Shown here: piece after piece, positions 46,187-54,344 of the stretch
Layout: every line of letters begins with the position of its first letter
How positions within the stretch are numbered: the first letter of the stretch is position 1
Position numbers and translations under genes: made by a program
Notes under the pieces: model-generated
The model's input: the letters and a program-made list of their open reading frames with translations, nothing else
What the model was told of the DNA's origin: nothing
The model's database searches: none
Origin: Methylibium rhizosphaerae
GTDB lineage: Bacteria; Pseudomonadota; Gammaproteobacteria; Burkholderiales; Burkholderiaceae_C
DNA: 64,000 nt
Reading direction: 5' to 3'
NCBI RefSeq assembly: GCF_006386545.1
Contig: NZ_SWAR01000004.1
Coordinates: forward strand, 62,001-126,000

Positions 46187-48418
46187 TCAATGCAGCGGCG
46201 CCAGCTCGACGGCCACCCCGCTCAGCACCGCGTTCCCCGAGAGCGGATCGCGCGCGTTCTCGCTCAGCAGGGCATTGAGGTTGACGCCCGGCCGCTCGGA
46301 CGCGACATGCATCACCGTGCCGGGCACGTCGTGTCCCCAGCCGTGCGGCAGGCTCACCACGCCGGGCATCATCGCGTCGCTCAGCTAGACGATCGCGTCC
46401 ACCGACTGGCCGTTGACGCCGGTGATGCGGGCCGGCGCGCCGTCCTGCAGGCCCCGCCTCTGCGCATCGGCCGGGTGCACGAGGGCCGTGCAGCGGAACG
46501 GCCCCTTCGCCAGCGTGGGCAGGTTGTGCAGCCAGCTGTTGTTGCAGCGCACCTGGCGGCGGCCGATGACCACCAGCTCGGGCGCCGGCTGCGCCAGCTC
46601 GGCCTCGACACGCGGCAGGTCCGCCATCACCAGCGCGGGCGCCAGCTCGACCTTGCCCGAGGGCGTGCGCAGCACTTCGGGAATGCGCGGCTGCATCGCA
46701 CCCAGGTCGATGCCGCCGGGCGCCGCCTTCACCTTCGCCAGCGTGAGCCCGTCGGGTCTGGCGCCGAACTGGTCGCCATAGGGCCCGGCACGCAGCGCGG
46801 CCTCGAGCAGGCGCTCGGGGCCCTTGTAGCGCGACACCGCCGCCATCACCGCGTCGGCATGCGCGCCGGCAGTCCTGGCCAGCTCGGCCTTCAGCAGCTC
46901 GTCGTCGAGCCAGGGCACGTCGACCTGCGCCCCGCGGCCCTGCAGGATGCCGGTGAGCCTGAGCAGGATCTCCCATTCGGCCGGCCGCCCGGGCGGCGCT
47001 TCGAAGACCGGCGCGCTGTAGCGCGCATGGTTGCGGTGCGAAAGCTGCGGGAAGGCCGCGTCGTAGTGGGACTCCTCGAACGGCGACAGGCCGGGCAGGA
47101 TCACGTCGGCATGGCGCGTGGTTTCGTTGAGGTAGATGTCCACGCACACCATGAAGTCCAGCTGCTCCAGCGCCGCCGCCAGCCGCCGGCCGTTGGGTGC
47201 CGACAGCACCGGATTGGCCGCCACCGTGAGCAGCGCGCGCATGCGGCCTTCACCGGGCGTTTCGATCTCTTCGGCCATGCACCCCGCCGGCAGTTCGCCG
47301 AAGACCTCGGGCGCACCGCTCACGCGGCTCCTGTGCCGCCCCACCACGATGCCGCGCCCGCTGCCGGGCCGTCCGACCGAGTTCTGCTGGAAGGCCGCGG
47401 CCTTGGGGAACATCGCACCGCCGGGCGCGTCGAGGTGGCCGGTCAGCACGTTGAGCACGTCGATCAGCCAGCTCGCCAGCGTGCCGAAGCTCTGGGTGCA
47501 GGTGCCGATGCGGCCGTACACCGCTGCCCGCTCCGCCCGCGCCAGGTCGCGCGCGAGCTGGCGGATGGTGGCGGCCTCGATGCCGCAGCGCGGCGCCATG
47601 CGTTCGGGCGCATGGCCGGTGGTCGCCTCGGCCACGGCCTCGAGCCCGGCCACGTGCGGCGCGAGGTGCTTGAGGTTCACCAGCCCTTCGTCGAACAGCG
47701 TGTGCACCATGCCCAGCAGCAGGTACACGTCACCGCCGGGCCGGATGAACAGGTGCCGGCTGGCCAGCTCTGCCGTCTCGGTGCGTCGCGGGTCCACCAC
47801 CACCAGCTGGCCGCCGCGTGCACGCAGCGCCTTGGCCTTGCCGCGGAAGTCGGGCACCGTCCACATGCTGCCGTTGCTCACCGCCGGGTTCGCGCCCAGC
47901 ATCAGCAGGAAGTCGCAGCGCTCGATGTCGGGCACCGCCACGCTCAGCCAGTGGCCGAACATCAGCCCGGAGGACAGCTGCTTGGGCATCTGGTCGAGCG
48001 TGGAGGCCGAGAAGTAGTTGCGGGTGCCCGCCGCGCGGATGAGCCGAGGCAGGTAGACCGAGATGCCCATCTTGTGCACGCTCGGGTTGCCGAGCACGAG
48101 GCCCAGCGCGTCGCGGCCGTGCTGCTCGATCAGCGGCATCAGCCGGCGCTCGATCTCGGCGAACGCCTCGTCCCAGGTGGCCTCGACCAGCCGGCCGTCG
48201 CGCCTGACCAGCGGCGTGCGCAGGCGGTCGGGGTCTTCGTGCAGGTCCTTCAGTGCCACGCCCTTGGGGCAGATGTAGCCGGCGCTGAACACGTCTTCCT
48301 CGTGGCCGCGGATGGAGATCACGCGGCCTTCGGCCACCTTCAGTTCCAGCCCGCAGCAGGCCTCGCACAGTGGGCAGATGCGGTGGACGGTGGTTGCGTT
48401 CGCGGCTGGCTGGGTCAT
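46187..48418 (-). pseudogene. Molybdopterin oxidoreductase with in-frame amber codon
   Basis: Formate-dehydrogenase/thiosulfate-reductase-like enzyme, about 743 codons. The N-terminus has a 4Fe-4S site (C-x2-C-x3-C in CPLCEACC, and YICPKG), then the molybdopterin domains (GANPAVSNGSMW, VVVDPRRTETAELA, VCVDIYLNETTRHADVILPG) and the dinucleotide-binding tail. Codon 678 is TAG (46387-46385). The same frame continues with LSDAMMPGVVSLPHGWGHD, the expected family C-terminus, to TGA at 46187. The break removes 65 residues of the cofactor-binding domain. The start ATG 48418 follows AAAGAGG. There is no signal peptide or active-site selenocysteine signal. It is either a recent pseudogene, a read-through gene or a sequencing error. 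Confidence 0.85.
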
Positions 48419-48524
48419 GGCTGGCCTCTTTCGAGCGTGGGAAGGTGCCAGCATGATCGGCCGGCCGTGCGAAGGCAATGATGTGTGGGGTCATGGCCGG
48501 CAGCTATCACCGGCGCGACAGGCC

Positions 48525-49256
48525 TCAGGTCGCCGGCTCGGGGTATTCCCCACCCAGCGCCGCCGTGATGCGCCGCGCGGCCAGCTTCACCGGCCCGGCA
48601 AAGCCGGCATCGAGGCGCGGCGCGGGCATGGTGAGCGTCACCGCCCCCAGCAGCTCGCCGCCGGCGCCGAACACCGGGGCCGACACGCCGGCCAGCTCGG
48701 GCAGGCGATCGCCCTGCAGCACCGCCACCTGGTCGCGGCGGATCTGTGCGTAACGCGCGCCGCGCGCACCGGCAAACGCCATCAGCACGCGCCCGCCGGC
48801 GCCGCGGTCCAGCGGCAGCAGGTCGCCCGGCCTGGTGTGGTCGCGCACCGGCTGCGGCGAATCGACCCGGTACAGGCACAACCGATGCTCGCCCTGGCGC
48901 ACATGGAAGGCGGCGCTCTCGCGGGTGCGGGCCACCAGGTCGCGCAGCACCGGCATCACCACCGCCTCGAGCGAAAACGCGGAGGCGTAGACGCCGTGCA
49001 GCCGCGCCACCTCGGGCCCCAGCGCATAGCGCCCGTCGGCCGAGCGCTGCACCAGGCCGGCGTGTTCGAGCGACGCGAGCAGGCGCAGCACCGTGCTCTT
49101 GTAGAGCCGGGTGCGCTCGGCCAGCTCGGCAAGCGACAGCACCGCCGCGCCGGGGCGGAATGCCGCCAGCAGCGACAGCGCACGGTCCACGGCCGCCGCC
49201 CCGCCGGGGGCGGCCTGCTGGTCGGCGACGGAAGGTTGGGCAGCTTTTCTCGGCAT
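48525..49256 (-). CDS. IclR-family transcriptional regulator
   Basis: Regulator of 243 residues. The N-terminal winged helix (AVDRALSLLAAF, LSLAELAERTRLYKSTVLRLLASL) and the effector domain (RESAAFHVRQGEHRLCLYRVDS, RPGDLLPLDRGAGGRVLMAF, SAPVFGAGGELLGAVTLTMP) are standard IclR. ATG 49256 is chosen by similarity of the start MPRKA; ATG 49307 would add 17 residues and overlap the promoter of the divergent gene. It is divergent from the lyase/CoA-transferase pair and most likely controls it through the site at 49315-49340. Confidence 0.93.
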   Translation of the reverse strand: MPRKAAQPSVADQQAAPGGAAAVDRALSLLAAFRPGAAVLSLAELAERTRLYKSTVLRLLASLEHAGLVQRSADGRYALGPEVARLHGVYASAFSLEAVVMPVLRDLVARTRESAAFHVRQGEHRLCLYRVDSPQPVRDHTRPGDLLPLDRGAGGRVLMAFAGARGARYAQIRRDQVAVLQGDRLPELAGVSAPVFGAGGELLGAVTLTMPAPRLDAGFAGPVKLAARRITAALGGEYPEPAT

Positions 49257-49281
49257 GGGCAAAAGGCGGCCGGCCTCCGGC

Positions 49282-49310
49282 TTGACACACCCGGCGGCGC
49301 CACCCATACT
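49282..49310 (+). promoter_or_regulatory. Promoter of the lyase/CoA-transferase operon
   Basis: TTGACA (49282-49287), 17-base spacer, CATACT (49305-49310). The -35 is perfect consensus. The start point would be near 49317, at the left edge of the presumed IclR operator. Confidence 0.65.
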
Positions 49311-49314
49311 TTTT

Positions 49315-49340
49315 TAGAACACTATTCCATCTTATAGAAC
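49315..49340. promoter_or_regulatory. Presumed IclR operator
   Basis: TAGAAC occurs at 49315-49320 and again at 49335-49340, 20 bases apart. Between them TTCCATCTTATAGAA (49325-49339) is a near palindrome with arms TTCCAT/ATAGAA. The stretch is A/T rich in a GC-rich context. Confidence 0.55.
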
Positions 49341-49356
49341 CATCTGGCAACGTCAA
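49329..49356 (-). promoter_or_regulatory. Candidate promoter of the IclR gene
   Basis: On the minus strand TTGACG (49356-49351), 16-base spacer, TAAGAT (49334-49329). It overlaps the operator and faces the plus-strand promoter, a layout that allows autoregulation. Confidence 0.45.
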
Positions 49357-49360
49357 CCTC

Positions 49361-50332
49361 ATGTCAACCGCCACCCCGCCCCGCCTGCTGGTCAGTGAAG
49401 TCGGCCCGCGCGACGGCCTGCAGAGCATTTCGCTCACCATGCCCACCGCGGAAAAAAAGGCCTGGATCAGCGCCCTGGCCGCAGCCGGCCTGCAGGAAAT
49501 CGAGGTCTGCTCCTTCGTGCCGCCGCGGCTGCTGCCGCAGATGGCCGACGCCGCCGAGGTGGTGGCACACGCGCTGTCGATTGCCGGCCTGCGGGTGGCG
49601 GCGCTGGTGCCCAACCTGCGCGGCGCTGCTTCCGCCTTCGAGGCCGGCGTCCACAAGATCACGCTGCCGGTGTCGGTGACCGAAGCGCATTCGCTGGCCA
49701 ACGTCCGCAAGACGCATGCGCAGATGATCGAAGAAGTGCGCCAGGTGGTGGCCCTGCGCAACGAACGCTACCGGCACGTCGAGATCGAAGCCGGCCTGTC
49801 GGTCGCCTTCGGCTGCACCATCTCGGGCAGCGTGAGCGACGACGAGACGCTGCGCATGGCCGCCACCATGGCCGAACTCGGCGTCGACGAGGTGGGCCTG
49901 TCCGACACCAGCGGCTGCGCACAACCGACCCAGGTGGGGCGCCTGTTCAGGCGGCTGCAGGCCGAGCTCGGTGCGCAGGCCGGCGGCGCGCACTTCCACA
50001 ACACCCGTGGCCAGGGCCTGGCCAACGTGGTGGCCGCGCTCGACGCCGGCGTGACCACCTTCGATGCCAGCCAGGGCGGCCTGGGCGGCTGCCCGTATGC
50101 GCCCGGCGCCACCGGCAACATCGTCACCGAGGACCTGGTCTACCTGCTCGAGGCGATGGGCCACGACACCGGCGTCGACCTGGAACGCCTGCTCGACGCG
50201 CGGCGCATCCTCGCCGAGGCACTGCCCGGCGAGCCGCTTTACGGCCACCTGCCGGACGCAGGCCTGCCCAGGGGCTTCGTGTATGCCGACGGCCGCACGC
50301 CCCGCGAGACGGCCGGAGCCGCCTGCACATGA
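49361..50332 (+). CDS. Hydroxymethylglutaryl-CoA lyase family protein
   Basis: TIM-barrel lyase of 323 residues that cleaves a 3-hydroxyacyl-CoA to acetyl-CoA plus a keto acid, as in HMG-CoA or citramalyl-CoA cleavage. It has VGPRDGLQ (metal-binding D18), EVCSFV, the metal ligands H221 and H223 in HFHNTRG, and the catalytic Cys C244 in GLGGCPYAPGATGN. Its TGA overlaps the ATG of the CoA-transferase gene, which would supply its CoA ester. The exact substrate (3-hydroxy-3-methylglutarate, citramalate or another) is unknown. Confidence 0.92.
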   Translation: MSTATPPRLLVSEVGPRDGLQSISLTMPTAEKKAWISALAAAGLQEIEVCSFVPPRLLPQMADAAEVVAHALSIAGLRVAALVPNLRGAASAFEAGVHKITLPVSVTEAHSLANVRKTHAQMIEEVRQVVALRNERYRHVEIEAGLSVAFGCTISGSVSDDETLRMAATMAELGVDEVGLSDTSGCAQPTQVGRLFRRLQAELGAQAGGAHFHNTRGQGLANVVAALDAGVTTFDASQGGLGGCPYAPGATGNIVTEDLVYLLEAMGHDTGVDLERLLDARRILAEALPGEPLYGHLPDAGLPRGFVYADGRTPRETAGAACT

Positions 50333-51588
50333 ATCTCGTCAACGACAGCGATACCGGCACCGGCACCCTGCCCTATGCCGGCACCCGGGTGGTCGAATTC
50401 ACCCACATGGTGATGGGCCCCACCTGCGGCATGATCCTCGCCGACCTGGGTGCCGAGGTCATCAAGGTCGAGCCGCTCACCGGCGACAACACCCGCCGGC
50501 TGCTCGGCTCCGGCGCCGGCTTCTTCCCGATGTTCAACCGCAACAAGAAGAGCCTCGCGGTCGACACGAAGGACCCGCGCGGCCGCGAAATCGTGCTGAA
50601 GCTGGCCGCCCGCGCCGACGTCTTCAGCGAAAACTTCAAGAGCGGCACGATGGCCCGGCTCGGCCTCGACTACCCGTCGCTGTCGAAGCTGAACGAGCGT
50701 CTCGTCTACGTCTCGCACAAGGGCTTCCTGCCCGGGCCCTACGAACACCGCACGGCCCTCGACGAGGTGGTGCAGATGATGGGCGGCCTGGCCTACATGA
50801 CCGGTCCCGAAGGCCGGCCGCTGCGCGCCGGCACGTCGGTCAACGACATCATGGGCGGCATGTTCGGCGCCATCGGCGCGATGGCGGCGCTGGCACAGCG
50901 CGAGCGCACTGGCCGCGGCCAGGAAGTACAGAGCGCGCTGTTCGAGAACAACGTCTTCCTGGTGGCCCAGCACATGATGCAGTTCGCGGTGACCGGCAAG
51001 GCCGCCGCGCCAATGCCCAGCCGCATCTCGGCCTGGGGCATCTACGACGTGTTCACCGTGAGGGACGGCGAGCAGATCTTCCTGGCGGTGGTGTCCGACA
51101 CCCAGTGGGCACTGTTCTGCGACGCCTTCGGCTGGAACGATCTCAAGGCCGACGCGCGCCTGGCCACCAACAACCAGCGGGTGCAGGCGCGCGACAGCCT
51201 GCTGCCGCTGCTGCGCGAGCGCCTGGCCCTGCGCAGCGCGTCCGAGATCTCGCAGGTCTTCGAAGCGCAGGGCTTGCCCTATGCACCGATCACCAGGCCG
51301 CAGGACCTGTTCGACGATCCCCACCTCATCGCAACCGGTGGCCTGGCACCTGTGTCGGTGCCGGCCGATGCCACCGGCGCGGGCCAGGCATTCGACACCC
51401 GCACACCGCTGTTGCCGCTGGCACTGGACGGGCAGCGGCTGCCGGTGCGCTCACCCCCGCCCGCGCTGGGGCAGCACACCGATGAGCTGCTGAAAGAGCT
51501 GGGCTATGGGGCGGAAGAAGCGTCGGATCTGCGGCGTGCCGGGGTGGTGGCGAATTGGGGTTCCGACCCGCGGCTCGCAGCTGCCTAG
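50329..51588 (+). CDS. CaiB/BaiF family (type III) CoA-transferase
   Basis: CoA-transferase of 419 residues moving CoA between carboxylic acids without ATP. GTRVVEFTHMVMGPTCGMILADLGAEVIKVE and NKKSLAVDTKDPRGREI are family signatures. The likely catalytic Asp is D173 in GTSVNDIMGG. It is coupled to the lyase gene (ATGA overlap), so the pair should activate and then cleave one organic acid. The stop codon interlocks with that of the convergent TetR gene (CTAG). Confidence 0.95.
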   Translation: MNLVNDSDTGTGTLPYAGTRVVEFTHMVMGPTCGMILADLGAEVIKVEPLTGDNTRRLLGSGAGFFPMFNRNKKSLAVDTKDPRGREIVLKLAARADVFSENFKSGTMARLGLDYPSLSKLNERLVYVSHKGFLPGPYEHRTALDEVVQMMGGLAYMTGPEGRPLRAGTSVNDIMGGMFGAIGAMAALAQRERTGRGQEVQSALFENNVFLVAQHMMQFAVTGKAAAPMPSRISAWGIYDVFTVRDGEQIFLAVVSDTQWALFCDAFGWNDLKADARLATNNQRVQARDSLLPLLRERLALRSASEISQVFEAQGLPYAPITRPQDLFDDPHLIATGGLAPVSVPADATGAGQAFDTRTPLLPLALDGQRLPVRSPPPALGQHTDELLKELGYGAEEASDLRRAGVVANWGSDPRLAAA

Positions 51589-52199
51589 GACAACTCCTCC
51601 AGCACCTTCGTCACCGCCCGCACCAGCCGGCTGGCCGGCGCGGTGAGTTCGGCCAGCCGGTCCACCCGATCTGCCTCGATGGCCTGCAGCACCAGTTCGT
51701 TGATGCCGCCCACGATGCCCATGGCCATGTCGGCCACCAGCGGGTCCGACCGCACGCGCTTCGGCTGGCCGGCATACACCACCTCGACGATGAGATCGGC
51801 CAGCGCCCGGTTCACCCGGCGCCGTGCGGCCAGCCCTTCGGTGCCCAGGCCGAGGATCTCGATGAACAGCGTGCGCAGCAGCACCGGGTTGCTGGCCAGC
51901 GTTTCGAAATAGGCCCGCAGCGTCTGCTCCACCTGGCCGTGCCAGTCCTGCCGCGGGTCGAGCGACTGCCTCAGCACCTTGATGGCCTGGTGGCTGGCAG
52001 CTTCGTACAGCGCGATGAGGCATTGCGCCTTGCCGCCGAAGTGTTCGTAGAAGGTGCGCTTGGACACCCGCGCGAGCGCGGCGATGTCGTTGATCGTGGT
52101 GTCCGCATAGCCCTTGCCGGCCACGGCGTGCGACATCGCCTCCAGCAGGCGCTGGCGGTGTTCGGGCAGGGGCTCCTGCGCTTCGGTGGGCTTGCTCAT
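51585..52199 (-). CDS. TetR-family transcriptional regulator
   Basis: Repressor of 204 residues with the N-terminal helix-turn-helix TTINDIAALARVSKRTFYEHF (about 35-55) and an all-helical ligand domain. It is divergent from the PF10118-type hydrolase gene. Two 18-bp palindromes of the same design lie in the 91-base gap, so it very likely represses both genes in response to a small ligand, perhaps a lipid or acyl compound. Confidence 0.94.
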   Translation of the reverse strand: MSKPTEAQEPLPEHRQRLLEAMSHAVAGKGYADTTINDIAALARVSKRTFYEHFGGKAQCLIALYEAASHQAIKVLRQSLDPRQDWHGQVEQTLRAYFETLASNPVLLRTLFIEILGLGTEGLAARRRVNRALADLIVEVVYAGQPKRVRSDPLVADMAMGIVGGINELVLQAIEADRVDRLAELTAPASRLVRAVTKVLEELS

Positions 52200-52216
52200 G
52201 ACCAGCTGGCTCTCAT

Positions 52217-52234
52217 TGGTACTTGACAGTACCA
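52217..52234. promoter_or_regulatory. TetR operator 1
   Basis: TGGTACT (52217-52223), spacer TGAC, AGTACCA (52228-52234): a perfect inverted repeat. It contains TTGACA (52223-52228), a consensus -35 for the divergent hydrolase gene; a weak -10 CACATT lies 18 bases further on. Confidence 0.75.
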
Positions 52235-52261
52235 CAGAGCCCGCGGCACATTGGCGCCCAT

Positions 52262-52279
52262 CGGTACCGTGCGGTACCA
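52262..52279. promoter_or_regulatory. TetR operator 2
   Basis: CGGTACC (52262-52268), spacer GTGC, GGTACCA (52273-52279), with the same arms and 4-base spacer as operator 1, 45 bases apart. It abuts the ribosome site AAGGAG of the hydrolase gene. Confidence 0.75.
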
Positions 52280-52290
52280 AGGAGATAACC

Positions 52291-53112
52291 GTGACCGACC
52301 TTGTCGTGCGCCGGCTGCTGATCGACCTGTCCGAAGCGTTCCCGCGCCGCTGGTTCGCGGGTGATGCCTTCCAGACGGCCTTGTTCAACGCGCTGTCGAT
52401 GAGCTTCCCGGTGGGCGAACAGTTCTTCATCGACTCGGTACGCAACGGCTTCAAGGCCTTGCCGCCCGAACAGCAGCCGCGCTTCCAGGATGAAGTGCAG
52501 GGTTTCGTCGGCCAGGAGGCGACCCACCGGCGCATCCACGGCCTGTTCAACGAACAGCTCGACCGGCAGGGCTTCGTCAATGCCTGGGGGCCGCGCGCGG
52601 CGCGCCGGGTCGCAAGGCTGCAAGGCACCGACCCGCGGCATGCGCTGGCCATCACCGCGGCCAACGAGCACTTCACCGCCATCTTTGCCGAATGGATGCT
52701 CGCCCAGCATGCCCGGCTGGCCGGCGTGCAGCCGCGCCTGGCCGCCATGTGGCTGTGGCATTCGGCCGAGGAATCCGAACACAAGAGCACCGCGTTCGAC
52801 CTGTACCTGGCACTGGGCGGCAACCATGCCTGGCGCGTGCGATGGATGCTCGCGGTGACCTTCTTCTTCACCTTCGACCTCATGCGCCAGACGGTGAACA
52901 ACCTGTGGCGCGACGGCGCGCTGTTCAGGTGGAGCACATGGCGCGGCGCCGCATCGTTCTTCTTCGGCCGCAGCGGGCTGGCCCGTCAGTGTTTCGGCCC
53001 CTGGCGCGCCTACTTCGCGCGCCACTTCCACCCGAGCCAGCAGCACAGCACGCGGGCTGCGCATTGGCTCGCGGCCCACGGAGATCTCTACACGGTGGTG
53101 AGCCAGCGGTAG
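52291..53112 (+). CDS. Metal-dependent hydrolase (PF10118-like)
   Basis: Protein of 273 residues, helical, with the metal-ligand-rich segments FVGQEATHRRIHGLFNEQL, AANEHFTAIFAEWML and WLWHSAEESEHKSTAFDLY. These E/H patterns (ExxxH, ExxH, EExEH) look like a diiron or dinuclear site, typical of the predicted metal-dependent hydrolase family PF10118. GTG 52291 follows AAGGAG. A hydrophobic stretch (MLAVTFFFTFDLM) may touch the membrane. It is under the divergent TetR regulator. The substrate is unknown. Confidence 0.85.
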   Translation: MTDLVVRRLLIDLSEAFPRRWFAGDAFQTALFNALSMSFPVGEQFFIDSVRNGFKALPPEQQPRFQDEVQGFVGQEATHRRIHGLFNEQLDRQGFVNAWGPRAARRVARLQGTDPRHALAITAANEHFTAIFAEWMLAQHARLAGVQPRLAAMWLWHSAEESEHKSTAFDLYLALGGNHAWRVRWMLAVTFFFTFDLMRQTVNNLWRDGALFRWSTWRGAASFFFGRSGLARQCFGPWRAYFARHFHPSQQHSTRAAHWLAAHGDLYTVVSQR

Positions 53113-53240
53113 TTGCTCGACGGGTCTTCCTTCCATGTCTTTTGCTGCAGCCCGCAGGAATGCAGCTTGCCGTTCCAGTTGCGCTGGCGCGCGTTCAGAA
53201 AGCGCCAGAACACACACTGAGGCGATAGAAAGGACAGACC

Positions 53241-54272
53241 ATGAACCCGTACAGCAACTATGGAAACGGCCGCCGCGGCGGCAGCCAGGACGACGAACGC
53301 CGCTACGGCATGGAGGGCCAGCGCGGCGACCGGTGGCAGGGCCGCCAGGAACAGGAGCGCTACGGACAGGGCGGCGGCCGCGAGCAGGAGTACGCGCGCG
53401 GCTACGGCGGACCGGAAGACTGGCGCGCCGGCGGCTGGGGCAGCGACGACCGCGACTGGGGCGGCGGCGGCTCCCAGCAGGGCGGCTCCGGCTACAGCGG
53501 CGACTACTACACCGGCCGTCGCGAGTTTCTCGATCCCGCCCGTGAAGGGCGTTCCGAGGGCGGCTATGGCGGCAGCCAAGGTGGCTACGGCGGCCAGGGC
53601 GGCGGCTTCGGCGGCAGCCAGGGCGGCTATGGCGGCTACGGCGGCGAACAGGGTGGCTATGGCGGTCAGCAGGGTCGTTACGGCGCGAGCCAGGGCGGCT
53701 ACGGCAGCACGCAGAGCGGCTATGGCAGCAGCCAGGGCAGCTTCGGCGGCAGCGGCCGCGAAGCCTATGGCGGCAGCCAGGGCGGCTACAGCGGCTATGG
53801 CGGCCCGAGAGGCGGCGGTTATGGCGGCGGCCAGCAAGGCGGCTGGGAAGAGCAGCAGCGCGGCGGGCGCGAATCGCAGTGGGGCCGCGAGCACGAAGGC
53901 GGTCGCCACCAGCATTTCGACCCCGACTACCACCAATGGCGCAGCGAGCAGATGCGCACGCTCGACAACGACTACAACGAATGGCGCCAGGAGCGCTACA
54001 AGAAGTTCTCCGACGAGTTCGACCAGTGGCGCAACCAGCGCCAGCAGCGCGGCGGCGGCGCCGGCATGAGCGGCCAGCAAGGCAGCAGCAGCGGCGCGGG
54101 CAGCCTGGGTGCTGCGGGGAGCACGAGCGGCGCAGGCAGCTCCGGCTCCTACAGCGGCAGCGACTCCGACACCGGCAAGTCGTCCACCAGCATCGGCGGC
54201 GGCAGCAGCGGCACCTCGGGGACGGGTTCGTCGTCGACGTCTTCCTCGTCGACCGGCCGCAAGTCCAGCTGA
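53241..54272 (+). CDS. Low-complexity Gly/Tyr/Ser/Gln-rich protein
   Basis: Hydrophilic protein of 343 residues with no signal peptide. Residues 1-107 are rich in Gly, Arg and Asp. Residues 108-203 are a degenerate repeat of GGYGGSQGGYGG type, like prion-like domains of eukaryotic RNA-binding proteins. Residues 229-264 hold three 15-residue repeats with aromatic spacing (DYHQWR, DYNEWR, EFDQWR; W233, W248, W263). The tail (270-343) is Ser/Gly/Thr rich. Proteins with a similar DYxxWR block are known as uncharacterised proteins in Burkholderiales. AGAAAGGA precedes the ATG, and a strong terminator follows, so it is monocistronic. Function unknown; stress or desiccation protection or condensate formation is speculation. 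Confidence 0.85.
   Translation: MNPYSNYGNGRRGGSQDDERRYGMEGQRGDRWQGRQEQERYGQGGGREQEYARGYGGPEDWRAGGWGSDDRDWGGGGSQQGGSGYSGDYYTGRREFLDPAREGRSEGGYGGSQGGYGGQGGGFGGSQGGYGGYGGEQGGYGGQQGRYGASQGGYGSTQSGYGSSQGSFGGSGREAYGGSQGGYSGYGGPRGGGYGGGQQGGWEEQQRGGRESQWGREHEGGRHQHFDPDYHQWRSEQMRTLDNDYNEWRQERYKKFSDEFDQWRNQRQQRGGGAGMSGQQGSSSGAGSLGAAGSTSGAGSSGSYSGSDSDTGKSSTSIGGGSSGTSGTGSSSTSSSSTGRKSS
53562..53850 (+). repeat. Degenerate tandem repeat encoding GGYGGSQ units
   Basis: Imperfect repeats built from GGCGGCTATGGCGGC and GGCAGCCAGGGC encode the Tyr/Gly/Ser/Gln tract. Units vary in length (about 12-30 bases), and synonymous changes are common, so it is an old repeat under protein-level selection rather than a fresh expansion. 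Confidence 0.75.
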
Positions 54273-54298
54273 AGCTCAAGCGAAGCAGCCAGCAAGAA

Positions 54299-54321
54299 GG
54301 GCGCCTCGCGGCGCCCTTTTT
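54299..54321 (+). terminator. Intrinsic terminator after the low-complexity gene
   Basis: GGGCGCC (54299-54305), loop TCGC, GGCGCCC (54310-54316), then TTTTT. Confidence 0.92.
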
Positions 54322-54344
54322 CCTTCCCGGTCGAGGCGCAGGCT

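Noticed and set aside
46385-46387. TAG as a pyrrolysine or programmed recoding site
   Set aside because: No Pyl machinery or recoding signal is visible, and the enzyme family does not use it. Mutation or sequencing error is simpler.
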